Source: Hyaloscypha bicolor E
Lineage: Eukaryota > Ascomycota > Leotiomycetes > Helotiales > Hyaloscyphaceae
DNA length: 64,000 bases
NCBI RefSeq assembly: GCF_002865645.1
Contig: NW_020194685.1
Location: 1,885,363 to 1,949,362 of the forward strand
Direction: 5' to 3'
In this document: piece after piece, positions 27,001 to 38,309 of the stretch
Position numbering within the stretch: the stretch's first letter is position 1
How the letters are laid out: each line of letters opens with the position of its first letter
Notes under the pieces: model-generated
What the model was told of the DNA's origin: nothing
Databases searched by the model: none
Seen by the model: the letters and a program-made list of their open reading frames with translations, nothing else
Position numbers and translations under genes: made by a program

Positions 27001-30000
27001 TTTCTCTCCCCAAAATCACGGGAGTCGTTGTCGAGATGGTTAAGCTGAAAAGCGGCGACTCTAGAAAAGCTATGATTGCGTTCTTGTCGTCCGGTGACAG
27101 TACCGGCTTAGATGACGAAATTCTAGCTCGCGACCAAATAGATGTCACGATGTGCAAGGAACTAGATCTTCTCCACGAAAAACTAGCCGACTCGCTTCCA
27201 GTGTATATGATACCATCTCATGTTCTACTCTTTCGAAGCTTCCCGCTTACACGATCCGGAAAGACAGACAGGCGGAAATTGTCATTGCTCGCTTCCAATC
27301 TTTCGCTCGAAGAGCTCAATGCGTACGCTTCTTCATCGCCGTATGTGAAAGTGGCGCCTTCTACTCCAACAGAGATTGTTCTCAGAGCGCATTGGGCTGC
27401 TACCTTGAGAATTGATGTTGACAGAATTGGAAGAGATGACAACTTCTTCAGACTTGGTGGGGATTCTATTGCAGCCATGGACCTGGTAACGAAGCTGCGG
27501 ACCAACGGCCACTCTCTTCTGATTAGCAGCGTATTCCAGGCGCCAGTCTTGCAAAGTATGGCCAAGATGGTTGAAAGCGGAGACGTTTCAGTTGTTCGTG
27601 ACCCAGACCCATTCACATTGCTGGGCCATGAAGTTTCAGGAAGTTCCATATGTGAAGAAGTTTTGTCGCAATGCGATATGTCCGAGGATGTCATCGAAGA
27701 TATTTATCCATGTACGCCTATGCAAGAGGGACTCATTGCATTGTCAATCAAACGCCCCGGGGCATACATAGCCCAATTCAAAATCGAATTGTCAGCGGTT
27801 AGATTCGATGCAGGCAAATTTCAAGCTGCGTGGGAGCAGATTGTTGAGCTTGCGCCCATTCTACGAACGAGAATATTCACCACCAAAGGTAGAGGCCCGA
27901 TGCAAGTCGTGTTCAGAGAGCCCATTGCCTGGGCTTTTAGTCACAGCATTGACGAATATCTCAAACAAGACCGCAAAACTGTTATGACCTTGGGTGGAAA
28001 ACTTGCGAGGTATGCCATCATTTCTGACTCCGGAAAGCAATATTTTGTGTGGACCCTACATCATTCTTTATACGATGCCTGGTCAATTCGGTCCATCCTG
28101 CGAAACGTCAATCACATCTACACCGGCAAACCAACATGTCGCATTGCCAACTTCAGTCGCTATATTCGACACATCTTAGAAGTAGACCGAGATCTCGGAG
28201 AAGCGAGCCAAAATTTCTGGCAATCTCAACTTATTGGAGCCAGTCCACTGGATTTTCCCCCGACTCCCTCGGCGAACTACCAGCCGGAACCAGATAGTAA
28301 TCTCGCTGACGACTTTCCCCTGCCGCCGAGACGTCAAAGTAGCTGTACAATCTCAACACTCATATGGGCTGCGTGGTCACTGGTCATTAGTCGATACATT
28401 GGTTCCCTTGATGTTGTCTTTGGGACGATTCTTTCCGGAAGATTTGCACCTGTTCCAGATATTGAAGATCTCTTGGGCCCAACTCTGAACACCGTTCCTA
28501 TTCGCCACCAGGTTCATCATAACCAAACCATTGATGAGTACTTGGAAGGTTTTCAAGCGCACTCTAATTCGATAATTCCATTTCAGACATTGGGGCTGCA
28601 ACGCATACAACGACTCGGCAAAGATGCCCAAGCTGCATGTCAGTTTCGGAGCATGTTAGTTGTACAACCAAAGGTTGATGAAGCCATCGAGGAGACTTTC
28701 AAATTTGCACCGTCTGGTGATGAATACGAATTCGCATCATACGCTTTGACCATAGAATGCACATTAACGGAAACGCATTTGAACGTTTCAGCAACCTATG
28801 ATTCCCATGTCATTGATCAGCCTCAGATGCGCCGCGTTATTCAAGGATTCAAACATGCGATAACCCAGTTGTGCAAAGGAGGTTCCTCCAAGCTTGCAGC
28901 CCTGCCAAGTCTGAGTCCTGAGGATTTCCAGGAAATTGCTGAATGGAATCGTCCAACTTTCCCACCAGTCGAGAAATACATTGATGAGATCTTTCAGGAG
29001 TCTGTTTTATTGTTTCCTGAAGCTACAGCTATTGATGCATGGGATGGCCAACTCACGTACTCTGATCTGGACCGCCACTCGACAGCCCTGGCGTGTCTCC
29101 TCGTGAATATTGGTATTGCTCCTGAGGTGCTTGTCCCATTGTGCTTCGCGAAGTCAAAATGGGTTGTCGTCACTATGCTTGCTGTCGCAAAATCTGGTGG
29201 CGCTTTTGTCCCTATGGAACCGTCACAGCCAGTCAATCGGCTTAAGAGCATCCTAAGCCAGACCCAATCCAAGACCGTTCTGTGTTCAGAGCAGTATCAC
29301 TCGCTGCTCCAGCCACTGTCTGACAACGTCATTGTGGTGAACGACAGTCTACTCGAGCAAGCAATGCCTACAGATCTCATTTACCGCCATCCTAGGAGCA
29401 CACAAGACGCTTTGTATATCATCTTCACATCCGGTACGACGGGAACTCCCAAGGGGGTGGTAATCACTCACCAAGCGTACTGTTCTAGCTCCACTGCATA
29501 TGCAAAGGAGTTAGTCGATTCAAACACAAGAGCACTTCAATTCGCGTCATACAGCTTCGACGCCTCTATATTGGAAATCTTCACAGCTCTTTCAGCTGGA
29601 GGCTGTGTGTGCATCCCCTCAGAACAGAATCGATTGGATGACATAGCAGGCACGGTAGCCGCCATGGCGATCAATTGGGCGGCTTTAACTCCCTCAACGG
29701 CAAGATTAATTGAACCTAACAGCGTGCCAACTCTCAAAACCTTGTTGACTGGTGGGGAAGCCTTGTCACGGGATGACATTCCTCGTTGGAAGGGGCACGC
29801 AGAGCTTTTCCATATGTATGGGCCGACTGAGACATCTGTAGTAGCTAGCCGTTTTGCTGGAATCACGGAGAGCACACATCCCAACAACATCGGCCTGCCT
29901 TTTGCTTCGAACTTCTGGATTGTGGATTCGTCTGATCATGATATTCTTCTTCCGGTCGGCGCGATTGGCGAATTGCTGATTGACGGAGCAATACTGGCCC

Positions 30001-33000
30001 GCGAGTACTTGCATGATCCAATGAAAACTGCTACGTCTTTCATCTCTGATCCTGTCTGGCTCCCAAAGCATCGATCACCGAGTCGAATGTACAAGACTGG
30101 TAAGTCATTTGTCTGGGTTCGAATTCAGGGGTTTTCAACCTGAAAGAGCACGGATGATGATTTCCAGCATTCCCGCACTGATGATACTAACTCACGAAAC
30201 TTACAGGTGATTTGGTTCGTTACAATTCTGACGGCACAATCAATTTTCTTGGCCGCAAAGATACACAGATCAAACTCCGCGGTCTACGTATTCAGCTTGG
30301 TGAAGTCGAATATCACCTTCAACGAGCCCTTCCAGATGTTGGTAGGATTGTCGCAGAGCTGGTCCATGTTGAGCGCAAAACATTGCTTGTCGCTTTCCTA
30401 CCAGTTGAGGGCGATAAATCAGACCACCTAAATATTTCCGACCAAGAGCTGTTCGATGTGGACAGAATATTGACAAAAAACCTCGCTGCGATGCTCTCGG
30501 AGGTCGAGGACAGTCTATCAACGGTCATGCTGGCGCACATGATGCCTTCGGCGTACATACCGATCCGACGCATACCTTCTGCAGTTTCTGGTAAGACTGA
30601 TCAAGGAAGACTCAAGCGATTTGTCTCTGGCCTATCTGCTGCACAGCTAGATGCTTATAAGATTTTCAACGAGGAGAGCAGAGTCGAGCCTTCAACAGCG
30701 ATGGAAAGGGAACTCCAAACCACATGGGCCTCCATTATTGGCCTTGAGATAGAACAGATTGGCGCAAAAGATAACTTTTTCAAGCTTGGTGGGGACTCAG
30801 TTCTGGCCATATCGCTTGTTGCGGTTCTCCGCTCAAAAGGGATCTCATTATCTGCCGCCGACATTTTCCAAAATCCAAAGCTATGTGACATGGCTTTGTT
30901 TGCAGTCACCACACACGATGGGCCATCTGACGATATCGAACCATTTTCTCTCATTGGAGAGCCTAGCTCAGCACAACAAATCCGCCTTCATGCTGCGGCT
31001 GAGTGTGGAATCACGGAAGACTCTCTGGAGGACATTTACCCTTGCACGGCTCTTCAAGAAGGTCTGATGGCTATGTCAATCAGGACCCCTGGCGCTTATG
31101 TTGCCCAATCAGTAATCCCATTGCCACTTACTGTAGACATTGAGCGTTTCAAGGCTGCATGGGATATCACTATCAAATCCAACCCGATACTTCGTACTCG
31201 GATAGTCCAAGGTCCAACGACTACCCGCGGTACGCCGACAGGGTTTTTACAAGTGGTCGTCAAGGAAACGGCTGTCTGGCATTTTGAAGATTCTTTAGAT
31301 GCCTTTCTCGATCGAGGCAGCGCACCTTCCATGCGCTTTGGTACGCAATTGACACGCTATTCAATAATCCAAGATGCGGCTTCCGGAACTCGTTATTTTG
31401 CTTGGACGCTACATCATGCTTTGTATGATGCTTGGTCAATGTCTCTTATTTCAAAGTTTCTAACCGAGGCCTACAACAATCAAAAGCCCACGAAGCTTGT
31501 AGGGTTCGATAAATATATCAAACACCTCATCAAGAGCAATGTTCGCCAAGCAGCCGAGGACTATTGGCGGTCAGCTCTACAGGACGCAGTGCCTTCAGAC
31601 TTTCCACCGTCTGCACCAACGACTGATGAACCTCAGCCAGATGCTTCTTTGCACCACATTATCAATGTACCTAGTGTCCAGGATGCAAGTGCTGATTTCA
31701 CCATTTCGACTATCGTTCGCGCTGCCTGGACACTTTTGATCAGCAAGTATACGGACTCACAAGACGTTGTGTTCGGAGCGATCCTAGCTGGTCGCACCGC
31801 TTCAATTCCTGGAATTGAGAAAATCGCTGGGCCTACAATCAATACCGTACCAGTCAGGCTGGCCATCGACTTCCAAAAACCTGTTACAGAGCTTCTCCGT
31901 CAGGTACAAAACCATTCGACGGAAATTATTCCCTTCGAGACTCTCGGTCTACAAAAAATACAGCATCTTAGTGAGAGTGCCCACGCGGCTTGTCAATTTC
32001 AAAACCTTCTCATCGTTCAGCCACCACCTGCCAATGATGTCAACTCTATATGCCCGGCTCAGATGACCGCTGCTGGAGACCTTTTCGACAATCTTCGCTC
32101 TTATGCTCTGGCCATTCAGTGTACTCTCATTGACACAAACGGCAAGAGAGAAATTGAGGTACATGCTGGCTTTGATTCGAAATCGATCAGTGAGACCCAG
32201 ATGCGGAGAGTTCTCGATCAACTCGACTATCTGATACAACAGATATGCCACGCCACAAAATCACACCTGGTGAAAGAACTCGATTTGATCAGTCCCAATG
32301 ATCGGATTGAGTTGGAACGTTGGTTTGGAAACCCCATTCCCTCCACTCAATTATGCTTGGATGAGATGTTCGAAATAAGTGCCCACCAGAATGTTGGAAG
32401 AAGCGCAATCAACAGTTGGGATGGCAATTTTACCTACGAGGAGCTCAACGATGCTGTGGACAGTCTCGCCAAACTTCTCATCAACATCGGCGTTGGGGCT
32501 GAAACAAAAGTGCCCCTTTTATTCCAGAAATCAAGGTGGGCTGTGGTGGCTATGCTGGCTGTTGTAAAAGCTGGCGGGGCGATTGTACCTTTGGAGACAA
32601 TGCATCCTCGGGCCCGTTTGGAATCAATAATGAGAGCGATAGATGCTACAGTGGTTCTATGCTCTCCCGACCAAAAAGAATGGCTCTCAAAGTCTCACAG
32701 CAAGGTCGTAGTCATTGACTCTTCCGTAGACCTGCTCCCAAAACCAATCGAGACAATTTCTGGACGCACGACTCTTTCCAGTGCTCTCTACATCATTTTC
32801 ACGAGTGGATCTACTGGACTTCCAAAAGGCGTGGTGATTGAGCACAGGGCATTTGGCTCCAGTGTACCTCATCACGCAAAGCAGGCTTTCTTTGGCCCAT
32901 CTATGCGCAATCTACAATTAGCTTCTTATAGTTTTGGCGCTGCCGTTGCGGAGATCTTCTCAACTCTCCTACACGGTGGCTGTCTTTGCATCGTGCCAAA

Positions 33001-35902
33001 TGAGGCGCGAGCAAATCTTCCAGGAGTTGTTAAAGAGATGAACATCAACTTCATGTTTATGAGTCCGACCTTTGCACGATTAATACCTCCCCAGGCTATC
33101 CCATCAGTCAAAACTCTAGTTTTCGGGTCTGAGGCAATGTCCACAGCAGACATCGAGAAATGGTGTCCCCACGTTCAAATTGTGCAAGGATATGGTCAAA
33201 CAGAATGTTCGACTATTGCCGCCACATTTCCGTCCATGACGCCTGATATTCACCCAAGGAATGTCGGCAGTGCTCTGGCAGCCAGATTCTGGATCGTGGA
33301 TCCCTCCAACCAGCATACTCTTGCACCACTCGGCGCTGTGGGGGAGTTAATAATTGAAGGGCCAATAGTGGCCCGTGGATATTTGAATGACCCAGAAAAG
33401 ACAGCAGCTGCCTTCATCAAACCTCCGGCTTGGCGTCATCAGTTCGAGGTAGATAATGATCAGCGCATGTACAAGACTGGTGATCTTGCCCGCTTTCATG
33501 ACGACGGTACCCTGATATTTATGGGTCGGAAAGATACTCAGGTGAAATTGCGCGGTCAGAGAGTCGAGCTTGGTGAGATTGAATATCATATTCGACGATT
33601 TATCCCGTCGGCGAAGGGAGTTGTGGTTGAACTTGTTGAAATTCATGCGAAGAAAGGCAAAGGTCACGCAACATTGGTGGCATTTGTATGCTTGGGGCCT
33701 GATATTGTTCAAGATAACGAATTCGGTGCTGCCAATCAAGCGGTAACAGAGGCATTTCTACCTCTGCTTTCAAATCTGGCGGCACAACTCTCCGAGGTTC
33801 TACCATCATACATGATTCCTTCGGCGTATTTGCCACTGGGTGCAGTTCCGTCTACAACATCTGGCAAGGTTGATCGGCTAAGATTGCGTGAAAAGGCATC
33901 TGGATTGTCAGTTGAACAGCTTGCATTCTACAGTCTATCAAATATTGTGCGGCGTGAACCAGCTACACCGCTGGAAAAGAATTTACAGGAGCTGTGGGCC
34001 GAAGTCTTGGATATTGATATCGAACAGATTAGTGCTGACAGTAAATTCCTACAATTGGGCGGAGATTCGATCAATACGATCAAGTTAGTCGCAGCGTGCC
34101 GGTCTCAAGGCTTGATATTGTCCGTGGCAGAGATATTCAAGCATCCGACTTTATCACAGATGGCGGAAATCTTGCAGCTTTCGCCCACGACACAACCATC
34201 CGAACATACACGGCTCTCATCCCTGACGGACTTGGCCAGAGAAGGGCTTCTTCGTGAAGTCATCAAACGAAGAATCGCCGGCGATGAATCCGAGGTTGAA
34301 GATATACTGGAGGCGACTTATATGCAAAGCTTGTTTGTTGCTGCTGGATTAATGGAACAAAATTCAAAGACAAACTACATCACATTGCAGTTCCGGGAAA
34401 CTTTGGATGCAAATCGACTTGAGGCTGCGTGTCGAGCTCTTGTTTCACAGCATCAGATTCTGCGCACCGTCTTCATTCCCTATGAACAACAGCTAATGCA
34501 AGTGATACTACGTTCACTCGCTGTACAGGTCAAACAATACAAATGCGGGAGTGAGATCGACGAGTTCATCTCCGCTATCATAAAAGCAGACAGCACGGAA
34601 GTCGCCCATTTCGGAAGGTCATTCTTGCGTTTCATGATCTTCGACGGCGGCGCGTACGGCTTCCGACTGACGATACGCATCAACCATGCTCAATTCGATG
34701 GCATGTCGTTTCCTCGAACGATTGAAGATCTTGCTATTGCATACGAAAAGATGGGGGGTTCTTCTGCACTGCCACAATTCTCGGACTTCACATACCACGC
34801 CGGCGAAATTCACGACACTGGTGCGGTAGAATTTTACCGAAATCTACTTTCAGGTTCTACGATGACAACACTTGCGATAAATCAAGTCAAACCATCACGT
34901 ATCCAGCCAGTGAACGAAGTAATAAAGCGACAGATTCTACACACCAGTTTTCCGGAGCACGGGATTACATTTTCTATTGTCCTCAAAGCTGCTTGGTCGG
35001 TCGTCTTGGCAGAAATGACAGGAACAAGGGACGTCGTATTCGGCTACCTGGTTGCTGGACGCAACCTCCCAATGCCCAGCATAGATACGGTGGTTGGCCC
35101 ATGTATCAATATCACTCTCATCCGAGTCCAGCACCGAGCCAGCACGACTTTGGAGTTGCTCGAGCAAGTCCGTGACCAAAATCTTGAAGCTATGCCTTAC
35201 GAGAACTACTCATTGGAGAAAATCGTCAGGAATTGCACCGAATGGCCACGATGGACGAGATGCAGTACAATTGTTCAATGCCAGCATATAGCTGTGGAGT
35301 CGGGCGCTTTCTCGTTTGGTGGGGTCGAGTGCGAACTGACGGCTACGAACCCACCGTCCGACTTGGCGGATCTAATCGTTGATGCACAGCCTTCAGGATC
35401 TGATGGCACCGAAATGTCGATTTCGTTCCTGTTCAATACAGACAAGATCTCCACCAGCATCGTTGAACAGGCAGCGGAGAGGTTGGTCACGTATATCACC
35501 GACATTCGCAAGAACATCAGCGCCACATTGCCATTGCTTTCACAACCCCAGATTGAAGCTGGTACAGTCTCATTAGAAAGCCCAAATGATCTTTGTGAAG
35601 CATCGACGACTCTTTCCGATGATTCTGGGGCACGTGTTGAGTCTGCCGTACGAAAGGTCTGGAACAAAGTCCTGGCGCCCAGCTCTGGCCTTTCTGAATC
35701 AACGACGAACGACACTCCTTTCTTTGAGATTTGGGGAAGTCTTATTGGTGCTGCATATCTTGCAGAGTGCTATGGAGCAGAGATAGGTGTTGATATTAGT
35801 ATGGAGGAGATTGTCGAGCATCCAAGCATGCGTCTTCAGAGCGAGCTCGTTCGCAAGAAATGGGTCATGCAAAATCGCGGTAGTCGAGTCAGCAACGACT
35901 GA
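18003..35902 (+). CDS. Five-module nonribosomal peptide synthetase, two apparent frameshifts
   Basis: This cytosolic assembly-line enzyme activates and condenses five building blocks. I infer four exons: 18003-23001, 23122-26118, 26316-30099 and 30207-35902, with introns opening GTACGT, GTCAGT and GTAAGT. Domains in order are a C-domain remnant without HHxxxDG (about residues 105-295), then five A-T-C modules, then a degenerate carrier. All five T domains keep GGDS (about residues 870, 1960, 3045, 4120, 5210). C motifs are HHACYDG, HHALYDG, HHSLYDA, HHALYDA and NHAQFDG. There is no epimerase, methyltransferase, thioesterase or reductase domain, so release by the last C domain, usually with cyclisation, is likely. 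Two single-base losses (about 23462 and 23856), both in module 2, break the frame; allowing for both, the length is a whole number of codons (about 5,825 aa). The product is unknown. Confidence 0.93.
18900..22080 (+). other. NRPS module 1 (A1-T1-C1)
   Basis: A1 carries SGTTGEPKG at about residue 452, FDISNGD, DAYGPAETT and a C-terminal SGKLDR lysine. By alignment with GrsA-Phe I read the ten pocket residues as D-I-G-C-V-C-A-I-L-K, with the amino-group-binding Asp present. T1 has LGGDS near residue 870. C1 has EDIYPCTPQQEGL near residue 947 and HHACYDG near 1074. I cannot assign a substrate from this code. Confidence 0.75.
22130..25500 (+). other. NRPS module 2 (A2-T2-C2), contains both frameshifts
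   Basis: A2 carries SGSTGLPKG near residue 1534 and an intron at 23002-23121 inside the NAYG/PTE motif. The pocket reads D-I-L-L-L-G-A-V-V-K. Frameshift 1 lies between the YKTGD and GRKD motifs, and frameshift 2 in the A-T linker. The terminal lysine motif is SHKVDR rather than SGKxDR. T2 has LGGDS near residue 1960 and C2 has HHALYDG near 2162. If the frameshifts are real, translation would stop within A2. Confidence 0.75.
25540..28930 (+). other. NRPS module 3 (A3-T3-C3)
   Basis: A3 carries SGTTGMPKG near residue 2627. An intron (26119-26315) falls just before the pocket-forming core, which reads FGSHAHDSMVLE where most modules have a xSYSFDxS pattern. The inferred pocket is D-S-L-F-V-G-G-I-F-K. 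T3 has LGGDS near 3045. C3 has HHSLYDA, with Ala where HHxxxDG has Gly; the catalytic second His and the Asp are kept. Confidence 0.72.
28970..32300 (+). other. NRPS module 4 (A4-T4-C4)
   Basis: A4 carries SGTTGTPKG near residue 3704, SFDASILE and MYGPTET. The inferred pocket is D-A-L-A-L-G-M-V-V-K, suggesting a small or aliphatic residue, though fungal codes are poorly predictive. The third intron (30100-30206) splits YKTG from DLVRY. T4 has LGGDS near 4120 and C4 has HHALYDA near 4328. Confidence 0.75.
32355..35860 (+). other. NRPS module 5 (A5-T5-terminal C) and degenerate carrier
   Basis: A5 has SGSTGLPKG near residue 4793 but reads SFGAAVAEIF where others have SFDxS, so the pocket begins with Gly: G-A-A-F-V-G-G-T-I-K. 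The catalytic lysine motif SGKVDR is intact. T5 has LGGDS near 5210. The last C domain is divergent, with NHAQFDG near residue 5418, as in terminal fungal C domains. It is followed by a carrier-like tail whose core is FFEIWGSLIG, one residue shorter than FFxLGGxSL, near residue 5767, so it is probably not a working carrier. Confidence 0.75.
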
Positions 35903-36453
35903 GCACTTTTAAATCTCAGCTACTTTTGTTGATGATGTATATTACTGCGGTATAGGTTTTGAGTATTCCGGGGCGTTTGGTTCGGTAAATGTACTGAATT
36001 TTTTTTGTACTGCAATTGTCGATACTCGGTGCTTCGATAGTCCCACTACCTCTATTCGAGGTCGAAAATTCAAGTTCGGAAATAAGCTTCTACATCTCTT
36101 GGTATTACCTGAGACTCTGTATTGTAATTCACTTGTACCTATCGAGCTCATAGCTCTGGCTAAGCAAAAGAGATGAGTGAGCCTGGGCTGATGGGACGAC
36201 AGCTGTCGAACAAGTTTACCAAAAAAATCGATTCACTGGACAAAAAGCTCGACTAGCCGCTGTGTTCCGACCGAGCACTGTCACTGACAGCAGAGAGCCT
36301 AAAGAGATTCAGAGTAAAGGCAGATCGTGTGTTATTGAGACAATGGCCTTGAAGTCGCAGCAAATGCACTTGATTCTCATGACTTTGTTGCCCTTATGTA
36401 GGGTCCTCTTGTGAAAGCGTTTCCGATGAAATCAAGCTCTTCGCTGGACCCGC
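35903..36453. other. NRPS 3' flank, no gene seen
   Basis: This is intergenic sequence of normal composition. It contains a T8 run near 36000 and no recognisable coding. The first 100-200 bp are presumably the NRPS 3' untranslated region. Confidence 0.6.
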
Positions 36454-36455
36454 TA

Positions 36456-36808
36456 CTCGTTCGGCCGGGCTCACCTGGTTCTCGCTTAGCACGCTTACCA
36501 GGTGAGGGAGGGCAATACGCAAAAACCAGCAATACACAAATGTAAAACCCCACCAAAAATCAATTATTCGCGCATGATTTTGGAAGCAACCGCACGTAAT
36601 TAATAACTCGTTAAGAAGTAGAAATAGTTTCTTAATACTAAAACTTCTCCCCTCTAAAATTTAGAGCCAAAAATCCGTAGTTGCGGGGGGTGTCAAATTT
36701 CCCCATACAAAATTTTGCGGTGATTTGCGTATTGCTGGTTTTTGCGTATTGCCCTCCCTCACCTGGTAAGCGTGCTAAGCGAGAACCAGGTGAGCCCGGC
36801 CGAACGAG
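36456..36808. mobile_element. TA-flanked MITE with 80-bp perfect terminal inverted repeats
   Basis: Positions 36456-36535 and 36729-36808 are exact reverse complements over 80 bp, beginning CTCGTTCGGCCGGGC. The element is flanked on both sides by TA (36454-36455 and 36809-36810), the target duplication of Tc1/mariner/pogo-type transposons. The 193-bp core is AT-rich and has no coding capacity. Each arm contains a smaller hairpin (CACCTGGT...ACCAGGTG). Perfect arms and little RIP suggest recent insertion. It sits about 300 bp upstream of the NIPA gene. Confidence 0.92.
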
Positions 36809-37107
36809 TAATGCTACGGCCCGCCCCCGAAGTTGCTAAAATTAGGCGTAATCACCCCATCACGAGATCTGCACCGTGCCACCGAGCACCACGTTTCAGG
36901 GGCTTTCTTCAAACCGTCCTCGACAACTCCTAGAGAACGCTCATTAAATCCCCGAAACTAGTCCTCATCCGAAGTACACGACGGTCAATCGAGTTTGCAT
37001 TGTCGAAAGAGAACCCCCATTAAAATACCTCCTACTGAACACCGTCCAAACCGCTACCAATTTCACGGAGACCCAGACGACCCTCGATCCAACCCAAACC
37101 CTACACG

Positions 37108-38309
37108 ATGCGAGATGAATATATCGGTGTCCTCCTCGCCATAGCTGGCTCTGGACTCATCGGCTCCAGCTACGTGACCACAAAAATCGGGCTTCGAGAT
37201 GCCAGCGAACGGCATGGCTTCAAAGGGGACGGACACGAATACATGAAGAACCCCCTATGGTGGACAGGCATGACCATGCTGGTGACAGGAGAGATGTTCA
37301 ACTTTGCAGCATATGCCTTTGCGCCAGCTGTCCTGGTCACTCCTCTGGGAGCGCTGAGCGTGCTGACAGGAACCATATTGGGTGCATACTTCCTGAAGGA
37401 GAGATTGGGACAACTGGGGAAGCTAGGCTGTGCGTTGTGCATCATGGGCTCGGTGTTGATTGTTGCCAATGCGCCGGCGGATAAGGATATTCAGACTGTG
37501 GATGAAATTCTGGATTATGCTATGCAGCCAGGTGCGTATACGTATGAGCACAATAGAAGGGAGTTATTGATTGGTTATTAGAATTTGTGCTCTTCTGCCT
37601 CATCACAGCGGTCTTCTCCGTGATGATGATATACTCCGTCGCCCCCAAATACGGCACCACGAATCCTCTATACTACCTATCAATCTGTGCTGCAACAGGA
37701 GCAGTATCGGTCATGGCCTTGAAAGCTTTCGGAATTGCTCTGAAGCTGACCTTTGCTGGAGCAAATCAATTCGGCCGTCCATCGACATATCTATTTGCGG
37801 TTGTTGCAATTAGTTGCATCGTGGTACAGATGAACTACTTTAATAAAGCATTGAACACCTTCCCACAATCGATGTATGATAATGACCCCAGCTTGTGCAG
37901 ATCTGAGCTAATACCTCCATACAGTGTGAGCCCGATATATTACGTTACATTCACCACCGCCGTCCTTACAGCCTCCTTCGTTTTATTCCAAGGATTCAAT
38001 ATCACCAATCCCATAGAAACCGGTCGCCTTCTCTGCGGATTTCTGATCATATTTTTCGGCGTCTATATGCTCAACTTTCCTAGCAAAGATGTGGAAAGCC
38101 ACGAGTTCCAAATCCTGACAGGCGGATCAGTTTTAGCACCAGATAGCCTGGGGATACTGAGAACGAGATTCAGCATGCAGGGACTTCGACCTTCAGGCGA
38201 TTCGACAAGACAGATGCATTCATATGAAGAAGGGGGTGACGTAGACCACCCTCGTCGAAGTTTGGCACGGCCGAGTGGAGAAGGTGTCCCTTTGCAGAGG
38301 ATTGGGTGA
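37108..38309 (+). CDS. NIPA-family magnesium transporter
   Basis: This is a multi-pass membrane protein of the NIPA/DUF803 family, whose animal members move Mg2+ and other divalent cations. Three exons (37108-37531, 37582-37873, 37925-38309) give 366 aa. The second intron is 51 bp and in frame, and removing it restores the family motif QSIVSPIYYVTFTTA. Other family marks are GSSYVTTKIGL near the N-terminus, the ALSVLTGTILGAYFLKERLG helix, KLTFAGANQF and LFQGFN. A hydrophilic tail of about 70 residues ends the protein. It appears intact. The role is probably housekeeping, so it may not belong to the NRPS cluster. A MITE lies in its promoter. Confidence 0.9.
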
